Source: Sphaerotilus montanus
GTDB taxonomy: Bacteria > Pseudomonadota > Gammaproteobacteria > Burkholderiales > Burkholderiaceae_C
Direction of reading: 5' to 3'
Assembly: GCF_013410775.1 (NCBI RefSeq)
Contig: NZ_JACCFH010000001.1
Span: 1,550,001 to 1,614,000 of the forward strand
DNA: 64,000 nucleotides
Both the position numbers and the translations under genes were made by a program. The notes beneath the pieces are model-generated. The model was not told the DNA's origin and did not search any database. It was given only the letters and a program-made list of their open reading frames with translations. Within the stretch, counting starts at the first letter, position 1, and each line of letters starts with the position of its first letter. Below are positions 18,124-26,182 of the stretch, piece after piece.

Positions 18124-19749
18124 TCAGACGCAGCCGATCGCCGCCGTCGCCGCCTCGATCAGCAGCGCGCCGGCCTGGGGCAACAGCCGGCCGCTGTGCA
18201 CCAGTGCCTCCACCTGGCGCGAAAACGCCTGCAGCGGCCCGCTGGCCTGGTGGCTGGCACGGGGCAGGCTCAGCATCCGGCGGGCCGCCTGCAGTTCGGC
18301 CTGCAGGGTCTGGGCCGGACGCGGGCCGAGCATGCCGGCCGTCCGCAGTGCCTGCACCTGCGAGACCAGCGCCTCCACACGCTCGGGCGCCGTGAACACC
18401 GGAGCAGTCCCCGAGTGCGTCACTGGTCCGCCCCAGGCCCAGGCTTGCGGGCCGATGCCGAGGCACACCGCCGGTGCCTCGGCGCGGGCCACCGTGCCGG
18501 AGTAGTAGTCGTGCGTGAAACCAGCCTGGTTGCTGTAGATCGAGTTGGGGGTGGGCTGGTCGAGCGTCTCGTCTAGCCAGACGTACTGCTGACCCGTCTG
18601 GCAGTGGACATACCGCGACGCCATCGTGACGGGCGGCACGGTCGGCTGCGGCGTGCGCTGCAGCGTCTCGAAATGGCTCAGGATCGACGCGCCCCAGTGC
18701 AGCTTGTACACATTGCGGTTGCCGTTGGGGCCGGCGTACGGCAGCGTGACGGTCGTGTAGGTCTGGCGCGTGCCGCGGTACTGCATCCCGCCAAAGCTGG
18801 AACCCAGCCAGAGCGACTCGCCGGTGGCGGTGTCGCGCACCCGCGGCTCCCAGAGCACGATGACCGAATCGAAACCGGGCTCCGCATCCGCCTGCGCATC
18901 CGGCCACCACCGCATGTCACCGTCCGGCGACAGCGTCTGCATCGGCCGGCTGGCGGTGCGCACCGTCAGCGTCGGCAGCATGTTGCCGCTGGTCAGTGCC
19001 GGGATGTCCTGCTCGACGAACAGGCGTGCATGCGCGAGGGCCTGCGTCACTTCGGTCGGCGAAGCCTGTCCCTGCACATGCCGCGCCGTGCCATCGGGCT
19101 GCGTGATGACGGCGTCCGTCTGCGGATAGACCAGCACCAGGATCTTCCAGCGCGGGTGCGGCACCTCGGCGACCCGTGGCACCAGCGTCAGGTCGTCGTA
19201 CCAGGCGGTGCCGGTGGCCAGCCCGCCCCAGAAACCGAGCCGCGCCGAGACCAGCAGCGGGCTGGTGTCGGTGATGAAGCTCATGCCGACCGGGTGCCAC
19301 GGCGTCGTGCCCAGCGTGGGGGCGGGCTGGTCCCAGCGGCCGAGCACGGAGATGGTGGCGCCGGGGCTGGTGGGCTGGTCGTGGCGCTGGAGGTTGTCGG
19401 ACTTGATCCAGCCGCCGAGGAACAGCGGCGTGTTGACCGGGACCGCCGCGCTCTGCAGCCAGTGGCTGTCTTCGGGGCGCGTGGCGTCGATGCGCACGCT
19501 GCGCCGGCCAGTGTGCGCGACCGCGGTGTCCCAGGTACCGAGGGCGCCGCTGTAGGCGGATTGGAAGGTCCAGCCGGGCGGGTTGCCGCCTGGGGAGGGA
19601 CGGCCGTTCTCGAAACCGGGGTTGGCGAGCAGGTTCGCGGGGGCGCGGCACAGGGGCGCCGCCAGCGCCGATCCCGCCAGGCCCAGCGCGAGGAGCGCCG
19701 TGGAGATCCGCCGCAGGGCGGGAACGGGGTGGGTGTTCGGTGTGCGCAT
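18124..19749 (-). CDS. paralogue of the metallopeptidase with destroyed zinc motif
   Basis: This 541-residue protein is collinear with its neighbour at 16334-17968: signal peptide, NLLANPGFENG carbohydrate-binding-like domain, and a C-terminal domain that also ends 192 residues after the motif position. Where the neighbour reads KHEWGHS, this copy reads KLHWGAS (residues 350-354, bases 18688-18702). Both histidines and the catalytic glutamate are gone, while THDYYSG and the surrounding sequence remain. It is therefore probably a pseudoenzyme, such as a binding protein, regulator or decoy, rather than decay, because the frame is intact. AGGAG precedes the start. Confidence 0.72.
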   Translation of the reverse strand: MRTPNTHPVPALRRISTALLALGLAGSALAAPLCRAPANLLANPGFENGRPSPGGNPPGWTFQSAYSGALGTWDTAVAHTGRRSVRIDATRPEDSHWLQSAAVPVNTPLFLGGWIKSDNLQRHDQPTSPGATISVLGRWDQPAPTLGTTPWHPVGMSFITDTSPLLVSARLGFWGGLATGTAWYDDLTLVPRVAEVPHPRWKILVLVYPQTDAVITQPDGTARHVQGQASPTEVTQALAHARLFVEQDIPALTSGNMLPTLTVRTASRPMQTLSPDGDMRWWPDAQADAEPGFDSVIVLWEPRVRDTATGESLWLGSSFGGMQYRGTRQTYTTVTLPYAGPNGNRNVYKLHWGASILSHFETLQRTPQPTVPPVTMASRYVHCQTGQQYVWLDETLDQPTPNSIYSNQAGFTHDYYSGTVARAEAPAVCLGIGPQAWAWGGPVTHSGTAPVFTAPERVEALVSQVQALRTAGMLGPRPAQTLQAELQAARRMLSLPRASHQASGPLQAFSRQVEALVHSGRLLPQAGALLIEAATAAIGCV

Positions 19750-19829
19750 GACAGGCTCCTGTGCGACGGGAGTTGCAGCTCTCCGTCAAAAACCATCTTG
19801 CGCAGGCGAATCTGCAGGGCACTTGATCC

Positions 19830-19844
19830 GAAACAACTTGTTTC
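19830..19844. promoter_or_regulatory. palindromic GAAACAA-c-TTGTTTC operator candidate
   Basis: A perfect 15-base inverted repeat with seven-base arms lies 81 bases upstream of the 19749 start. The same position relative to the neighbouring paralogue carries a related but less symmetric copy (18050-18061). Matching location and sequence support a shared DNA-binding regulator. Confidence 0.5.
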
Positions 19845-19967
19845 AGTAACTGGGCGCAACAAGCGAGACGGTTCAGTGCCGCTTCAGCGTCGGCGCGCGG
19901 GGTCGCCGGCAGGGTGAAAAGTATGCGGGGATCAAATCTCGTCCGGTTCGAGACGGAACCATGTTGA

Positions 19968-19990
19968 GCGTGAATTCTTTCACGCGTGAA
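19968..19990. promoter_or_regulatory. triple GCGTGAA half-site cluster
   Basis: Three copies of the same half-site overlap here: GCGTGAA (19968-19974), its inverse TTCACGC (19979-19985) and again GCGTGAA (19984-19990). TTCACGCGTGAA is a perfect 12-base palindrome. It lies at the edge of the lower-GC cassette region, in a 583-base stretch (19750-20332) with no gene. It may be an operator, but its target gene is unclear. Confidence 0.35.
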
Positions 19991-20025
19991 ATCGAAATGA
20001 AAAACTATGCTCGCATGGCTTTGAC

Positions 20026-20201
20026 GGCGTAACAGGTTACGCCAGCAGTGCAGGCTTTGAGCCTGCTTTACGGGAGTGAAACCATGTAACGCAGAAAAAA
20101 ACTTCAATCTCAGCGCGAACTTACGTTCCGTCGCCCACAAGATGATACGCAGCATCGTGGTTGTTACGCCGGCAAGGCGTGACGTCGATATTACGTTAGG
20201 C
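20026..20201 (+). repeat. inverted repeats and core site of a possible degenerate attC
   Basis: Within the gene-free stretch before the first cassette gene I see a perfect inverted repeat GGCGTAAC-AG-GTTACGCC (20026-20043), a hairpin with arms GCAGGCT and AGCCTGC (20050-20066), and a second GTTACGCC (20163-20170) that can pair with the first GGCGTAAC. A consensus integron core site GTTAGGC occurs at 20195-20201. It would form the left boundary of the cassette ending in the attC at 20842. Its partner arm could not be assigned with confidence. Confidence 0.4.
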
Positions 20202-20332
20202 CGTGCGGTGAGCGCAGCAGTTCAAAACGGAAGTCGACGGCCTTAGGCTCGGCGTGACTATGGTCGAGGTACAGGTCCGGGCACTGAGTCAACGCCATTA
20301 CTGACAATGCCGACTGGCATTAGGAGAAGAAC

Positions 20333-20749
20333 ATGAGCACGAAACTGATAACCGGCAAGTTGTACAAGAAAGTCGGCAGAGACGAGGTGTATTACTTCGA
20401 TCAAGACACGCTTCGCTACGTTCAGAGCATCGACACTCTTAACGGCGTGTTTGATGGCGTCCTGCAGGAATCGCCAACAATCGACGCCCTGATTGACGGC
20501 GCACCGAAGGGTGATCCGATCGTACCAGGAAGCTATCTCGCCAAGAGCGAGATATCCGACACCGTGTATTTTATCGACTCGCTCGGAGGAGCGGTGAAAA
20601 AGCGTGCGATATCGACCTCGCCCGTATTTGAAGCGCGCAGCTTCAAGTGGAGCACCATCATGACAGTGCCCTGGCTGACACTGGGAGCGATTCCTGACGG
20701 GCCAGCGATAACGATTGGTTACGACGACAACGGTAATCCGATCACGTAA
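20333..20749 (+). CDS. integron cassette-encoded hypothetical protein
   Basis: This 138-residue protein follows a good ribosome site (AGGAGAAG) and has no recognised family. It seems to contain two related units: KKVGRDEVYYFDQDTLRYV near residue 12, and KSEISDTVYFIDSLGGAVKKR near residue 71. No signal peptide or membrane segment is visible. Base composition is clearly less GC-rich than the surrounding chromosome. It is followed 92 bases later by a good attC site in the same orientation, the normal layout of a mobile integron gene cassette. Function unknown. Confidence 0.75.
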   Translation: MSTKLITGKLYKKVGRDEVYYFDQDTLRYVQSIDTLNGVFDGVLQESPTIDALIDGAPKGDPIVPGSYLAKSEISDTVYFIDSLGGAVKKRAISTSPVFEARSFKWSTIMTVPWLTLGAIPDGPAITIGYDDNGNPIT

Positions 20750-20841
20750 TTAGATTGCGTTGATTGAACGCACGGCGAATCGAGGCTTATTGCTCCGGGC
20801 GATCGGAGTCCGATTCTGGCACCTCTATCTGGCCTAATCCG

Positions 20842-20948
20842 GCCTAACAAATCGTTGGACCGGAGCGGCGCGGCAGCTCGTTTCGCAAGTTGATTGCTCG
20901 GCGGAGCTTGAATGAATTCGCGCCGCCCGGTCAACTCAATCGTTAGGG
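20842..20948 (+). repeat. integron attC recombination site
   Basis: The 107-base imperfect palindrome starts with the inverse core GCCTAAC (20842-20848) and ends with GTTAGGG (20942-20948). The outer arms pair: TAACaaaTCGTTggaccgg at the left matches ccggTcaactcaatcGTTA at the right, with extra unpaired bases as in real attC stems, then GCGGCGC pairs with GCGCCGC. The core GTTAGGG deviates from GTTRRRY at the last base. Cleavage after G20942 would release a cassette starting at about 20196. Confidence 0.8.
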
Positions 20949-21010
20949 TGCGCCGTGAAAAGGCGCTTTTTTCTAGGCGCCTGTCGGACTTGAGCTATAC
21001 CAAGATTCCA

Positions 21011-21544
21011 ATGCGCAAAATTCATTCGTTCTTCATCGCCATCGCACTTTGCACGACAGCGCTGGCGCATGCCGGCACACAGGTACTTGGTTTCGAGATC
21101 GGCGTCACAACAGTCGAACAACTCAGGGAAACTCTATCGAAGAAAACAGAGCTTGAGCCGTCTGGCACGAACAAGTACTCCGGCGGAGAAATGTTGAAGA
21201 CGGATGGTGCGGTCTATGATATTGAAGGCCTCACCAGCGTCTTGTACGTTTTCGATGACCAGAAGAAACTCGCTGGCGTGTTCATGGACATGGGAAAACA
21301 TCGGTTCGATGCCATCTTCCAGTTCCTGAGCAAAAAGTACAAAGTATCTGCGCAACAGCATCCGTTTGTCGGCGATCAGTTCGCAAGTTTCCGCCCGGCC
21401 GATACCCTCATCGAAATGGATGCTCCGCACCTCGGATTCACGATGGAAGTCCGGTATATCCGGAACGACCTCTTGCAAAAATTCAAGGCGCAAAGCAAGG
21501 CCGAGGCCGCAGCGAAGAGGAATTCAGAGGCCTCGAAGTTCTGA
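21011..21544 (+). CDS. exported hypothetical protein, second cassette gene
   Basis: I choose the ATG at 21011 because it begins a signal peptide, MRKIHSFFIAIALCTTALAHAG. The earlier in-frame ATG at 20912 lies inside the attC stem. The mature protein (about 155 residues) has no recognised domain; it contains FEIGVTTVEQLRETL and a lysine/alanine-rich C-terminus. The pattern is loosely like small periplasmic proteins that compare two calculated states, but no function is proposed. It follows the attC directly, so it is probably another cassette. I find no attC after it, before the reverse-strand CoA transferase. Confidence 0.7.
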   Translation: MRKIHSFFIAIALCTTALAHAGTQVLGFEIGVTTVEQLRETLSKKTELEPSGTNKYSGGEMLKTDGAVYDIEGLTSVLYVFDDQKKLAGVFMDMGKHRFDAIFQFLSKKYKVSAQQHPFVGDQFASFRPADTLIEMDAPHLGFTMEVRYIRNDLLQKFKAQSKAEAAAKRNSEASKF

Positions 21545-21603
21545 GTATTGCCTGATCGGGTGGGTAGCTGGAGTCAAGCCCAATACCCTCCTGCTGAAAC
21601 AAC

Positions 21604-22770
21604 TCAGCGCAACGTCAGCGCCGGCGCCGTCAACCGCTGCATCCCCTCGTCCCGCGTCACCGGCGCCCGCCCGAACAGCGCCTCATGCGCGCCCAGCACC
21701 GGCGTGACGCAGCAATCCGCGCCCGCGAACCGCTCGACCCACACCGCCAGCGGCCGGCTGGCGATCAGAGCCCCCAGCTCGTCGATCAGCCCCCGCGCCG
21801 CCTCGCTGCCCGGCGCTTCCCCCAGGCTCCAGTGCCGCGCCGCCCAGTCCTCGCGCCCGACCACCGCGCACACGCCCTGCCAGAACTTCAGCTCCAGCGC
21901 CCCGACCGCCAGCCAGCGGTTGTCGGCGCAGCGGTAGAGGTTGTAGCAAGGCACGCCGCCGTTGAGCAGCGACGCGCCCGGTGCGGGCGACTCGCCGTCA
22001 GCCAGCGCGTCGGTGCCGAGGATCACCTGGTGCTGGCGCACCGCGTCGGTCATCGACACGTCGACCCAGCGCCCCTGCCCCGTCCACTGCGCGCCGAGCA
22101 CGGCGGCCAGCGTGCCGATCGCCGCGGTCTGCGCGCCGCCGAGCTGGTCGGCGATCTGCAGGTGGCTGAAGACCGGGCGGCCGTCGGGCGTGCGCGTCTG
22201 GTCGACCACGCCGGCCAGCGACAGGTAGTTCAGGTCGTGCCCGGCCGCCAGCCGCAGCGGGCCTTCCTGCCCGTAGCCGCTGATGCTGGTCAGCACGGTG
22301 GCCGGGTTGATCGCCTGCAGCGCCTCGTAGCCCAGGCCGAGCCGCTCCATCACGCCGGGCCGGAAACCTTCGACGACCGCGTGCGCCTCGGCGACCAGCG
22401 CGCGCAGCGTGGCGAGCTGGTCCGGCTGCTTCAGGTCGAGCACCAGCCGGCGCTTGCCGTGGTTGACGACGCGGTAGAAGTGCGAAACGCCGTCTTCACC
22501 CGGCCCCATGTAGGCCGCGTCATCGCCCGGCAGACCAGGGCGGCCGGGCAGCGGCGGCTCGACCTTGAGCACCTGCGCGCCCAGATCGGCCAGGTGCCGG
22601 CACGCCATCGGGCCAGGCAGCAGCCGCGACAGGTCCAGCACCCGCAGCGGCGCCAGCGGTCGCTGACGCTCGGACGCGGGCGGGCCGTCGTGGGCGGTGA
22701 TCGGGGGGGCCTCGGTCCAGGCGTCAGCCCATGACCGGGCGCCCTGCGGGGGGGTCTTCTCGGCAAGCAT
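21604..22770 (-). CDS. CaiB/BaiF (family III) CoA transferase or acyl-CoA racemase
   Basis: This 388-residue protein contains the family opening LRVLDLSRLLPGPMACRHLADLGAQVLKVEPP, split here by position: LRVLDLSRLLPGP near residue 42 and VLKVEPP near 68. A conserved SHFYRVVNHGKRRLVLDLK segment follows. Members transfer CoA between acids or epimerise 2-methylacyl-CoA (AMACR). I cannot tell which. The start ATG at 22770 has an AGGAG site. The first 35 residues are an extension rich in proline. It lies directly beside the cassette DNA and converges on it. Confidence 0.85.
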   Translation of the reverse strand: MLAEKTPPQGARSWADAWTEAPPITAHDGPPASERQRPLAPLRVLDLSRLLPGPMACRHLADLGAQVLKVEPPLPGRPGLPGDDAAYMGPGEDGVSHFYRVVNHGKRRLVLDLKQPDQLATLRALVAEAHAVVEGFRPGVMERLGLGYEALQAINPATVLTSISGYGQEGPLRLAAGHDLNYLSLAGVVDQTRTPDGRPVFSHLQIADQLGGAQTAAIGTLAAVLGAQWTGQGRWVDVSMTDAVRQHQVILGTDALADGESPAPGASLLNGGVPCYNLYRCADNRWLAVGALELKFWQGVCAVVGREDWAARHWSLGEAPGSEAARGLIDELGALIASRPLAVWVERFAGADCCVTPVLGAHEALFGRAPVTRDEGMQRLTAPALTLR

Positions 22771-22842
22771 GCGGGGTCTCCTGCGGATCGATGCCGACCC
22801 GATCCGGCATTGTGATCCCCGCGCCCGCCCCGCCTCAACGGG

Positions 22843-23718
22843 TCAGCGGAACTGCACCTGCACCGCCGGATTGCCCGGCAGGCCGTTGTAGCGCACCTGC
22901 ACCGCCAGCCCCGGCTTCGGCGGCATCAGCTTCGAGAACGAGCCCAGGCTGAGCACGTCGCCGACCTTGAGCTTCACGCCGTCCGCCTGCAGCGCCTGCG
23001 CCAGCCAGACCACCGCGTTGAGCGGGTGCTCCAGCACGTCCGAGCCGCGGCCACGGTCGAGTTCCGCGCCGTTGCCGGAGACGACGACCTGCATGTCGCG
23101 CAGCGCCTGGCTGAACTCGGCGGTACGCTGCACGGGGATCGGCGTGCCGACAACACCGTAGCGCGCGCCGACGTTCACCGCGGCCAGCACGTTGCCGTTG
23201 ATCTTGGCCGGCGTGTCCACCATCAGGTCAGGCAGCTCGATGAACGGGATCACCTGGTCGATCGACTGCAGCACGTCCTCGACGCTGCGGGCCTGGTTGA
23301 TGCGCGCGTTGCTGACGCGCACGAGCAGGTCGGCCTCGAACAGCGGACGGGCGCCGAACGCGGGGTCCACGATCGCGCCGTCCTTCAGCAGCATCGGCGC
23401 ATACAGCGCGCCCCACACCGGCGCGGTCGCCTGGAAGCGCTTCTGCACGGCCGGGTTGGTCAGGCCGGCCTTGTAGCCGACCGGGCGGCCGTGCGCGGCT
23501 TCCAGCGAGGCGTTGAACTTGGCCCGGGTGCAGGCCGCATCGGCGGCGCTCAGACCCTCGGGCGTGTCCACCTGCCGGCGGACCTGCAGGGACGCCACCA
23601 GCCGTGTCACTTCAGCGTCGCTCAGGCAAGCCGCCTGCGCGAGCGGGCCAGCCATCGTCATCCAGCCGGTCAGGACAGCGAGGCCGGCGGCGCGGCGCCA
23701 TGTGGATTGCTGAGGCAT
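22843..23718 (-). CDS. exported 2-keto-4-pentenoate hydratase-like protein
   Basis: The protein has an obvious signal peptide (MPQQSTWRRAAGLAVL to PLAQAACL). The rest resembles the FAH-fold MhpD/2-oxopent-4-enoate hydratase family: GRPVGYKAGLTNPAVQKRF, an acidic FEADLLVRVS segment, FIELPDLMV and LKVGDVLSLGSFSKLMPP. Family members are normally cytoplasmic, so export is unusual. A GTG at 23727 is possible, but the ATG at 23718 has GGAG eight bases upstream and gives a normal signal peptide. Metal-ligand glutamates seem present (EAD, ELPD). The reaction is unknown. Confidence 0.75.
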   Translation of the reverse strand: MPQQSTWRRAAGLAVLTGWMTMAGPLAQAACLSDAEVTRLVASLQVRRQVDTPEGLSAADAACTRAKFNASLEAAHGRPVGYKAGLTNPAVQKRFQATAPVWGALYAPMLLKDGAIVDPAFGARPLFEADLLVRVSNARINQARSVEDVLQSIDQVIPFIELPDLMVDTPAKINGNVLAAVNVGARYGVVGTPIPVQRTAEFSQALRDMQVVVSGNGAELDRGRGSDVLEHPLNAVVWLAQALQADGVKLKVGDVLSLGSFSKLMPPKPGLAVQVRYNGLPGNPAVQVQFR

Positions 23719-23847
23719 GCTTTTCACTCCGAAATTGAAAAATTCGCAGTGTCAGCCTCAACCTGACGCCAGGCTTGGCCGGGCCCGGCACCAGACACGA
23801 ATCTTGCGCTGGAACAAGCGCCGTGCGTCTGACCGGGTCGGACCGGA

Positions 23848-24534
23848 TCAGCGCGCCAGTTCGGTGCGCATCGCGTCAACCACGCGGGCGTAGTCGGGCG
23901 TGTTGAAGATGGCGCTGCCGGCGACGAAGGTGTCGGCGCCCGCGTCGGCCACACGGCGGATGTTGTCGATCTTGATGCCGCCATCGACTTCGAGGCGGAT
24001 GTCGCGCCCGCTGGCGTCGATGAGCTTGCGGGCCTTCTCGATCTTGCGCAGCGCCGAGTCGATGAAGCTCTGGCCACCGAAGCCGGGGTTCACGCTCATG
24101 ATCAGGATCAGGTCGACGCGGTCGATCACCCACTCCAGCACGTCCAGCGGCTCGGCCGGGTTGAACACGAGGCCCGCTTTGACGCCCTCGGCCTGGATGA
24201 GCTGCAGCGTGCGGTCCACGTGCGTCGAGGCATCCGGGTGGAAGCTCACGAGGTCGGCGCCGGCCTTGCAGAACGCCTGCGCCAGCGCGTCCACGGGAGA
24301 CACCATCAGGTGCACGTCGATCGGGGCGGGCGTGCCATCCGGCTTGACCGAGTGCTTCTTCAGCGCCTGGCAAACCATCGGCCCGAAGGTCAGATTGGGG
24401 ACGTAATGGTTGTCCATCACGTCGAAGTGGATCCAGTCGGCGCCAGCGGCGAGCACGTTTTTCACTTCGTCGCCCAGGCGGGCGAAGTCGGCGGACAGGA
24501 TGGAGGGGGCGATGCGGTAGGTGGGGGTCGTCAT
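23848..24534 (-). CDS. rpe: ribulose-phosphate 3-epimerase
   Basis: This interconverts ribulose 5-phosphate and xylulose 5-phosphate in the pentose phosphate and Calvin pathways. The 228-residue TIM barrel shows all hallmarks: [13 protein letters not shown] at the start, the metal-binding [35 protein letters not shown] and EVDGGI. Length is normal. Product from the pentitol operon 22 kb away (xylulose 5-phosphate) would enter this enzyme, although the genes are not linked. Confidence 0.97.
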   Translation of the reverse strand: MTTPTYRIAPSILSADFARLGDEVKNVLAAGADWIHFDVMDNHYVPNLTFGPMVCQALKKHSVKPDGTPAPIDVHLMVSPVDALAQAFCKAGADLVSFHPDASTHVDRTLQLIQAEGVKAGLVFNPAEPLDVLEWVIDRVDLILIMSVNPGFGGQSFIDSALRKIEKARKLIDASGRDIRLEVDGGIKIDNIRRVADAGADTFVAGSAIFNTPDYARVVDAMRTELAR

Positions 24535-24585
24535 GCCCCGGATTCTAGGGAACAGGCGGGTTACAGCGTGGCTGCAGGGGCAGTT

Positions 24586-25347
24586 TCAGGCGCCCGGCGC
24601 GGCGGGTTCGCGCCACTGCTTCAGATGCTGACCGGCATCGACGAAGACCGTCTGCGCCGTGACACGCCGCGCGTCCAGCAGCCACGCCACGGCGTCCGCC
24701 ACGTCCTCGGGCGCCACGGCACCCTGCAGCGGTGTCGCCCGCGCGGCGGCGTCGAAGGCGGCCAGATCGGCGTCCGGCAGCGGCAAGGTCGGCCCCGGCG
24801 CCACCGCGTTGACACGGAACGGCGCCAGCGACAGCGCCAGCCGTGGCAGCGCCGCGTGCATCGCGCCCTTGGACAGGCAGTAGCTCAGGAACTGGTCGTG
24901 CAGGTTGGCGACGTTCTGGTCGAGCACCATCAGCGCCTGCCCGCAGGGAAAGCGTTGTGCGGCCGCCAGCGTCAGCAGCACGGGCACCTCGTAGTGCACC
25001 GCGTGGTGCATCCGGAAGCGCTCCAGCGTCACCGAGTCGCGGTCGTCGTTCTCGAAGGCGCTGGCGTTGTGGACCAGCGCCAGCTCGGCCTCGGCGGGCA
25101 GCGTCGCCAGCAGCGTCTCGAACGAGGCGAGCGTGGCCGCCGTGTCGGAGAAATCGGCTTGCCAGACGCCCATCGGGCCGTGCGGCGGCGGGTTGAGCTG
25201 CTGGTCGAGGGCCTCGGCACGGGCGGTGCCGCGGAAGGCGTGCAGCAGCACGCGCCAGCCGCGGGCGGCCAGCGCCTCGGAGATCGCCCGGCCGACGCGC
25301 GAATGCCCGCCGGTGACGAGGGCGATGCGCAGCGGCCCGGCGCTCAC
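24586..25347 (-). CDS. pteridine reductase-like SDR (FolM type)
   Basis: This 253-residue short-chain dehydrogenase has VTGGHSRVGRAI for NADPH binding and YCLSK with Y156 and K160. The usual catalytic serine is absent; instead MVLDQN supplies D143, 13 residues before the tyrosine. That D-Y-K arrangement is typical of PTR1/FolM pteridine reductases. The folB-like gene upstream supports a pterin role, probably dihydromonapterin or dihydrofolate reduction. Translation starts with GTG at 25347, overlapping the folB stop (GTGA). Confidence 0.8.
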   Translation of the reverse strand: MSAGPLRIALVTGGHSRVGRAISEALAARGWRVLLHAFRGTARAEALDQQLNPPPHGPMGVWQADFSDTAATLASFETLLATLPAEAELALVHNASAFENDDRDSVTLERFRMHHAVHYEVPVLLTLAAAQRFPCGQALMVLDQNVANLHDQFLSYCLSKGAMHAALPRLALSLAPFRVNAVAPGPTLPLPDADLAAFDAAARATPLQGAVAPEDVADAVAWLLDARRVTAQTVFVDAGQHLKQWREPAAPGA

Positions 25348-25754
25348 GCCAGCGCCCGCGCGGTGGCGTCCACCTTCATCAGCAGGTCGCGGTCGACCGG
25401 CGTGAAGAAGCCGATGCTCTCGACGCCGTCGTAGCGCTCGGTCTTGCGCACGCGCACGTCCACGCGCTCGACATGCTCGCTGGCCAGCACGCGGCGGCCG
25501 ATCTTCAGCGCCAGCGACTCCTGCAGGATGTGGTGCCCCTCGGCCAGCGTGGTGGCGATGGCGTCCACCGCGGCCATGTAGTCGTAGGGCATGGCGTAGC
25601 GGTCGAGGTAGAGCGCAGGGTTGAAGAACAGGTGCACGCGCAGGTCGATCACCACGCCCTGCGCCACGCCATGCTCGTCCGGCGCACAGCCGATCTGCGC
25701 GCGGGCCTGGTAGCCGTTGATCTCGAAGTAGGGAGCGGTCGGGGAGGCGGACAT
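25344..25754 (-). CDS. folB: FolB/FolX-type dihydroneopterin aldolase
   Basis: This 136-residue T-fold protein matches the dihydroneopterin aldolase/epimerase family, with FEINGYQARAQIGCAPDEHG, YDYMAAVDAI, then the conserved HILQESLALKIGRRVL segment and VRVRKTERYDGVES. It probably cleaves or epimerises 7,8-dihydroneopterin (or its triphosphate) in folate or monapterin synthesis. It is four-base-overlapped with the FolM-like reductase and begins one base after the copper-chaperone stop, so the three genes are co-transcribed. FolB versus FolX cannot be separated by eye. Confidence 0.85.
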   Translation of the reverse strand: MSASPTAPYFEINGYQARAQIGCAPDEHGVAQGVVIDLRVHLFFNPALYLDRYAMPYDYMAAVDAIATTLAEGHHILQESLALKIGRRVLASEHVERVDVRVRKTERYDGVESIGFFTPVDRDLLMKVDATARALA

Positions 25755-25755
25755 G

Positions 25756-25965
25756 TCAGGCGGTCACCTCGAAGCCCGCGTCCTCGACGGCGGCGGCGAG
25801 CTGGACGGACGAGACCTGCGCATCGTCGTAGCGCACCTGCGCCTGGCCGGGCGTCAGCGTCACGTTGACGGATTCGACGCCGGGCAGCGCCTGCAGCACG
25901 GCGGTGACGCTGCGCACGCAGCCGCCGCAGGTCATGCCGGTGATGGGGAGGGTGAGGTCGGTCAT
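25756..25965 (-). CDS. heavy-metal-associated domain protein (copper chaperone CopZ-like)
   Basis: The 69-residue ferredoxin-like HMA domain has the metal-binding MTCGGC motif (C13, C16) followed by VRSVTAVLQALPGVESVNV. It is too short for a transporter, so a soluble Cu(I) chaperone is likely. I choose the ATG at 25965; a longer frame upstream is coding shadow. It is first in a three-gene unit with folB and folM, an odd pairing with no evident functional link. Confidence 0.88.
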   Translation of the reverse strand: MTDLTLPITGMTCGGCVRSVTAVLQALPGVESVNVTLTPGQAQVRYDDAQVSSVQLAAAVEDAGFEVTA

Positions 25966-26182
25966 GGTCGGGCCTGTCGGATCGGGGTCGATTCGGGATG
26001 GAATCGGATCGGAAATCAGTATAGGACGCACCGCAGCAGGCCCTCGCCGCCTCGGGACATTGCGCCCTTGTCCTACAGCAAGGCGAAGCCGGGGCTGACG
26101 CAGCCCGGCGGTGGCGCCCCCCAGGATGGACACAGGGAGCACCGCGCCTGGTGGCACCCGGAATCCCTGCCACGAGTTGCCC

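Noticed and set aside
20026-20201. A complete first attC site
   Set aside because: Core-like GTTAGGC and several inverted repeats are present, but the two arms do not pair in the way the good attC at 20842 does. Reported only as a possible degenerate site.
20912-21010. Upstream ATG that would extend the second cassette protein by 33 residues
   Set aside because: It is inside the attC stem and would bury the signal peptide, so 21011 is preferred.
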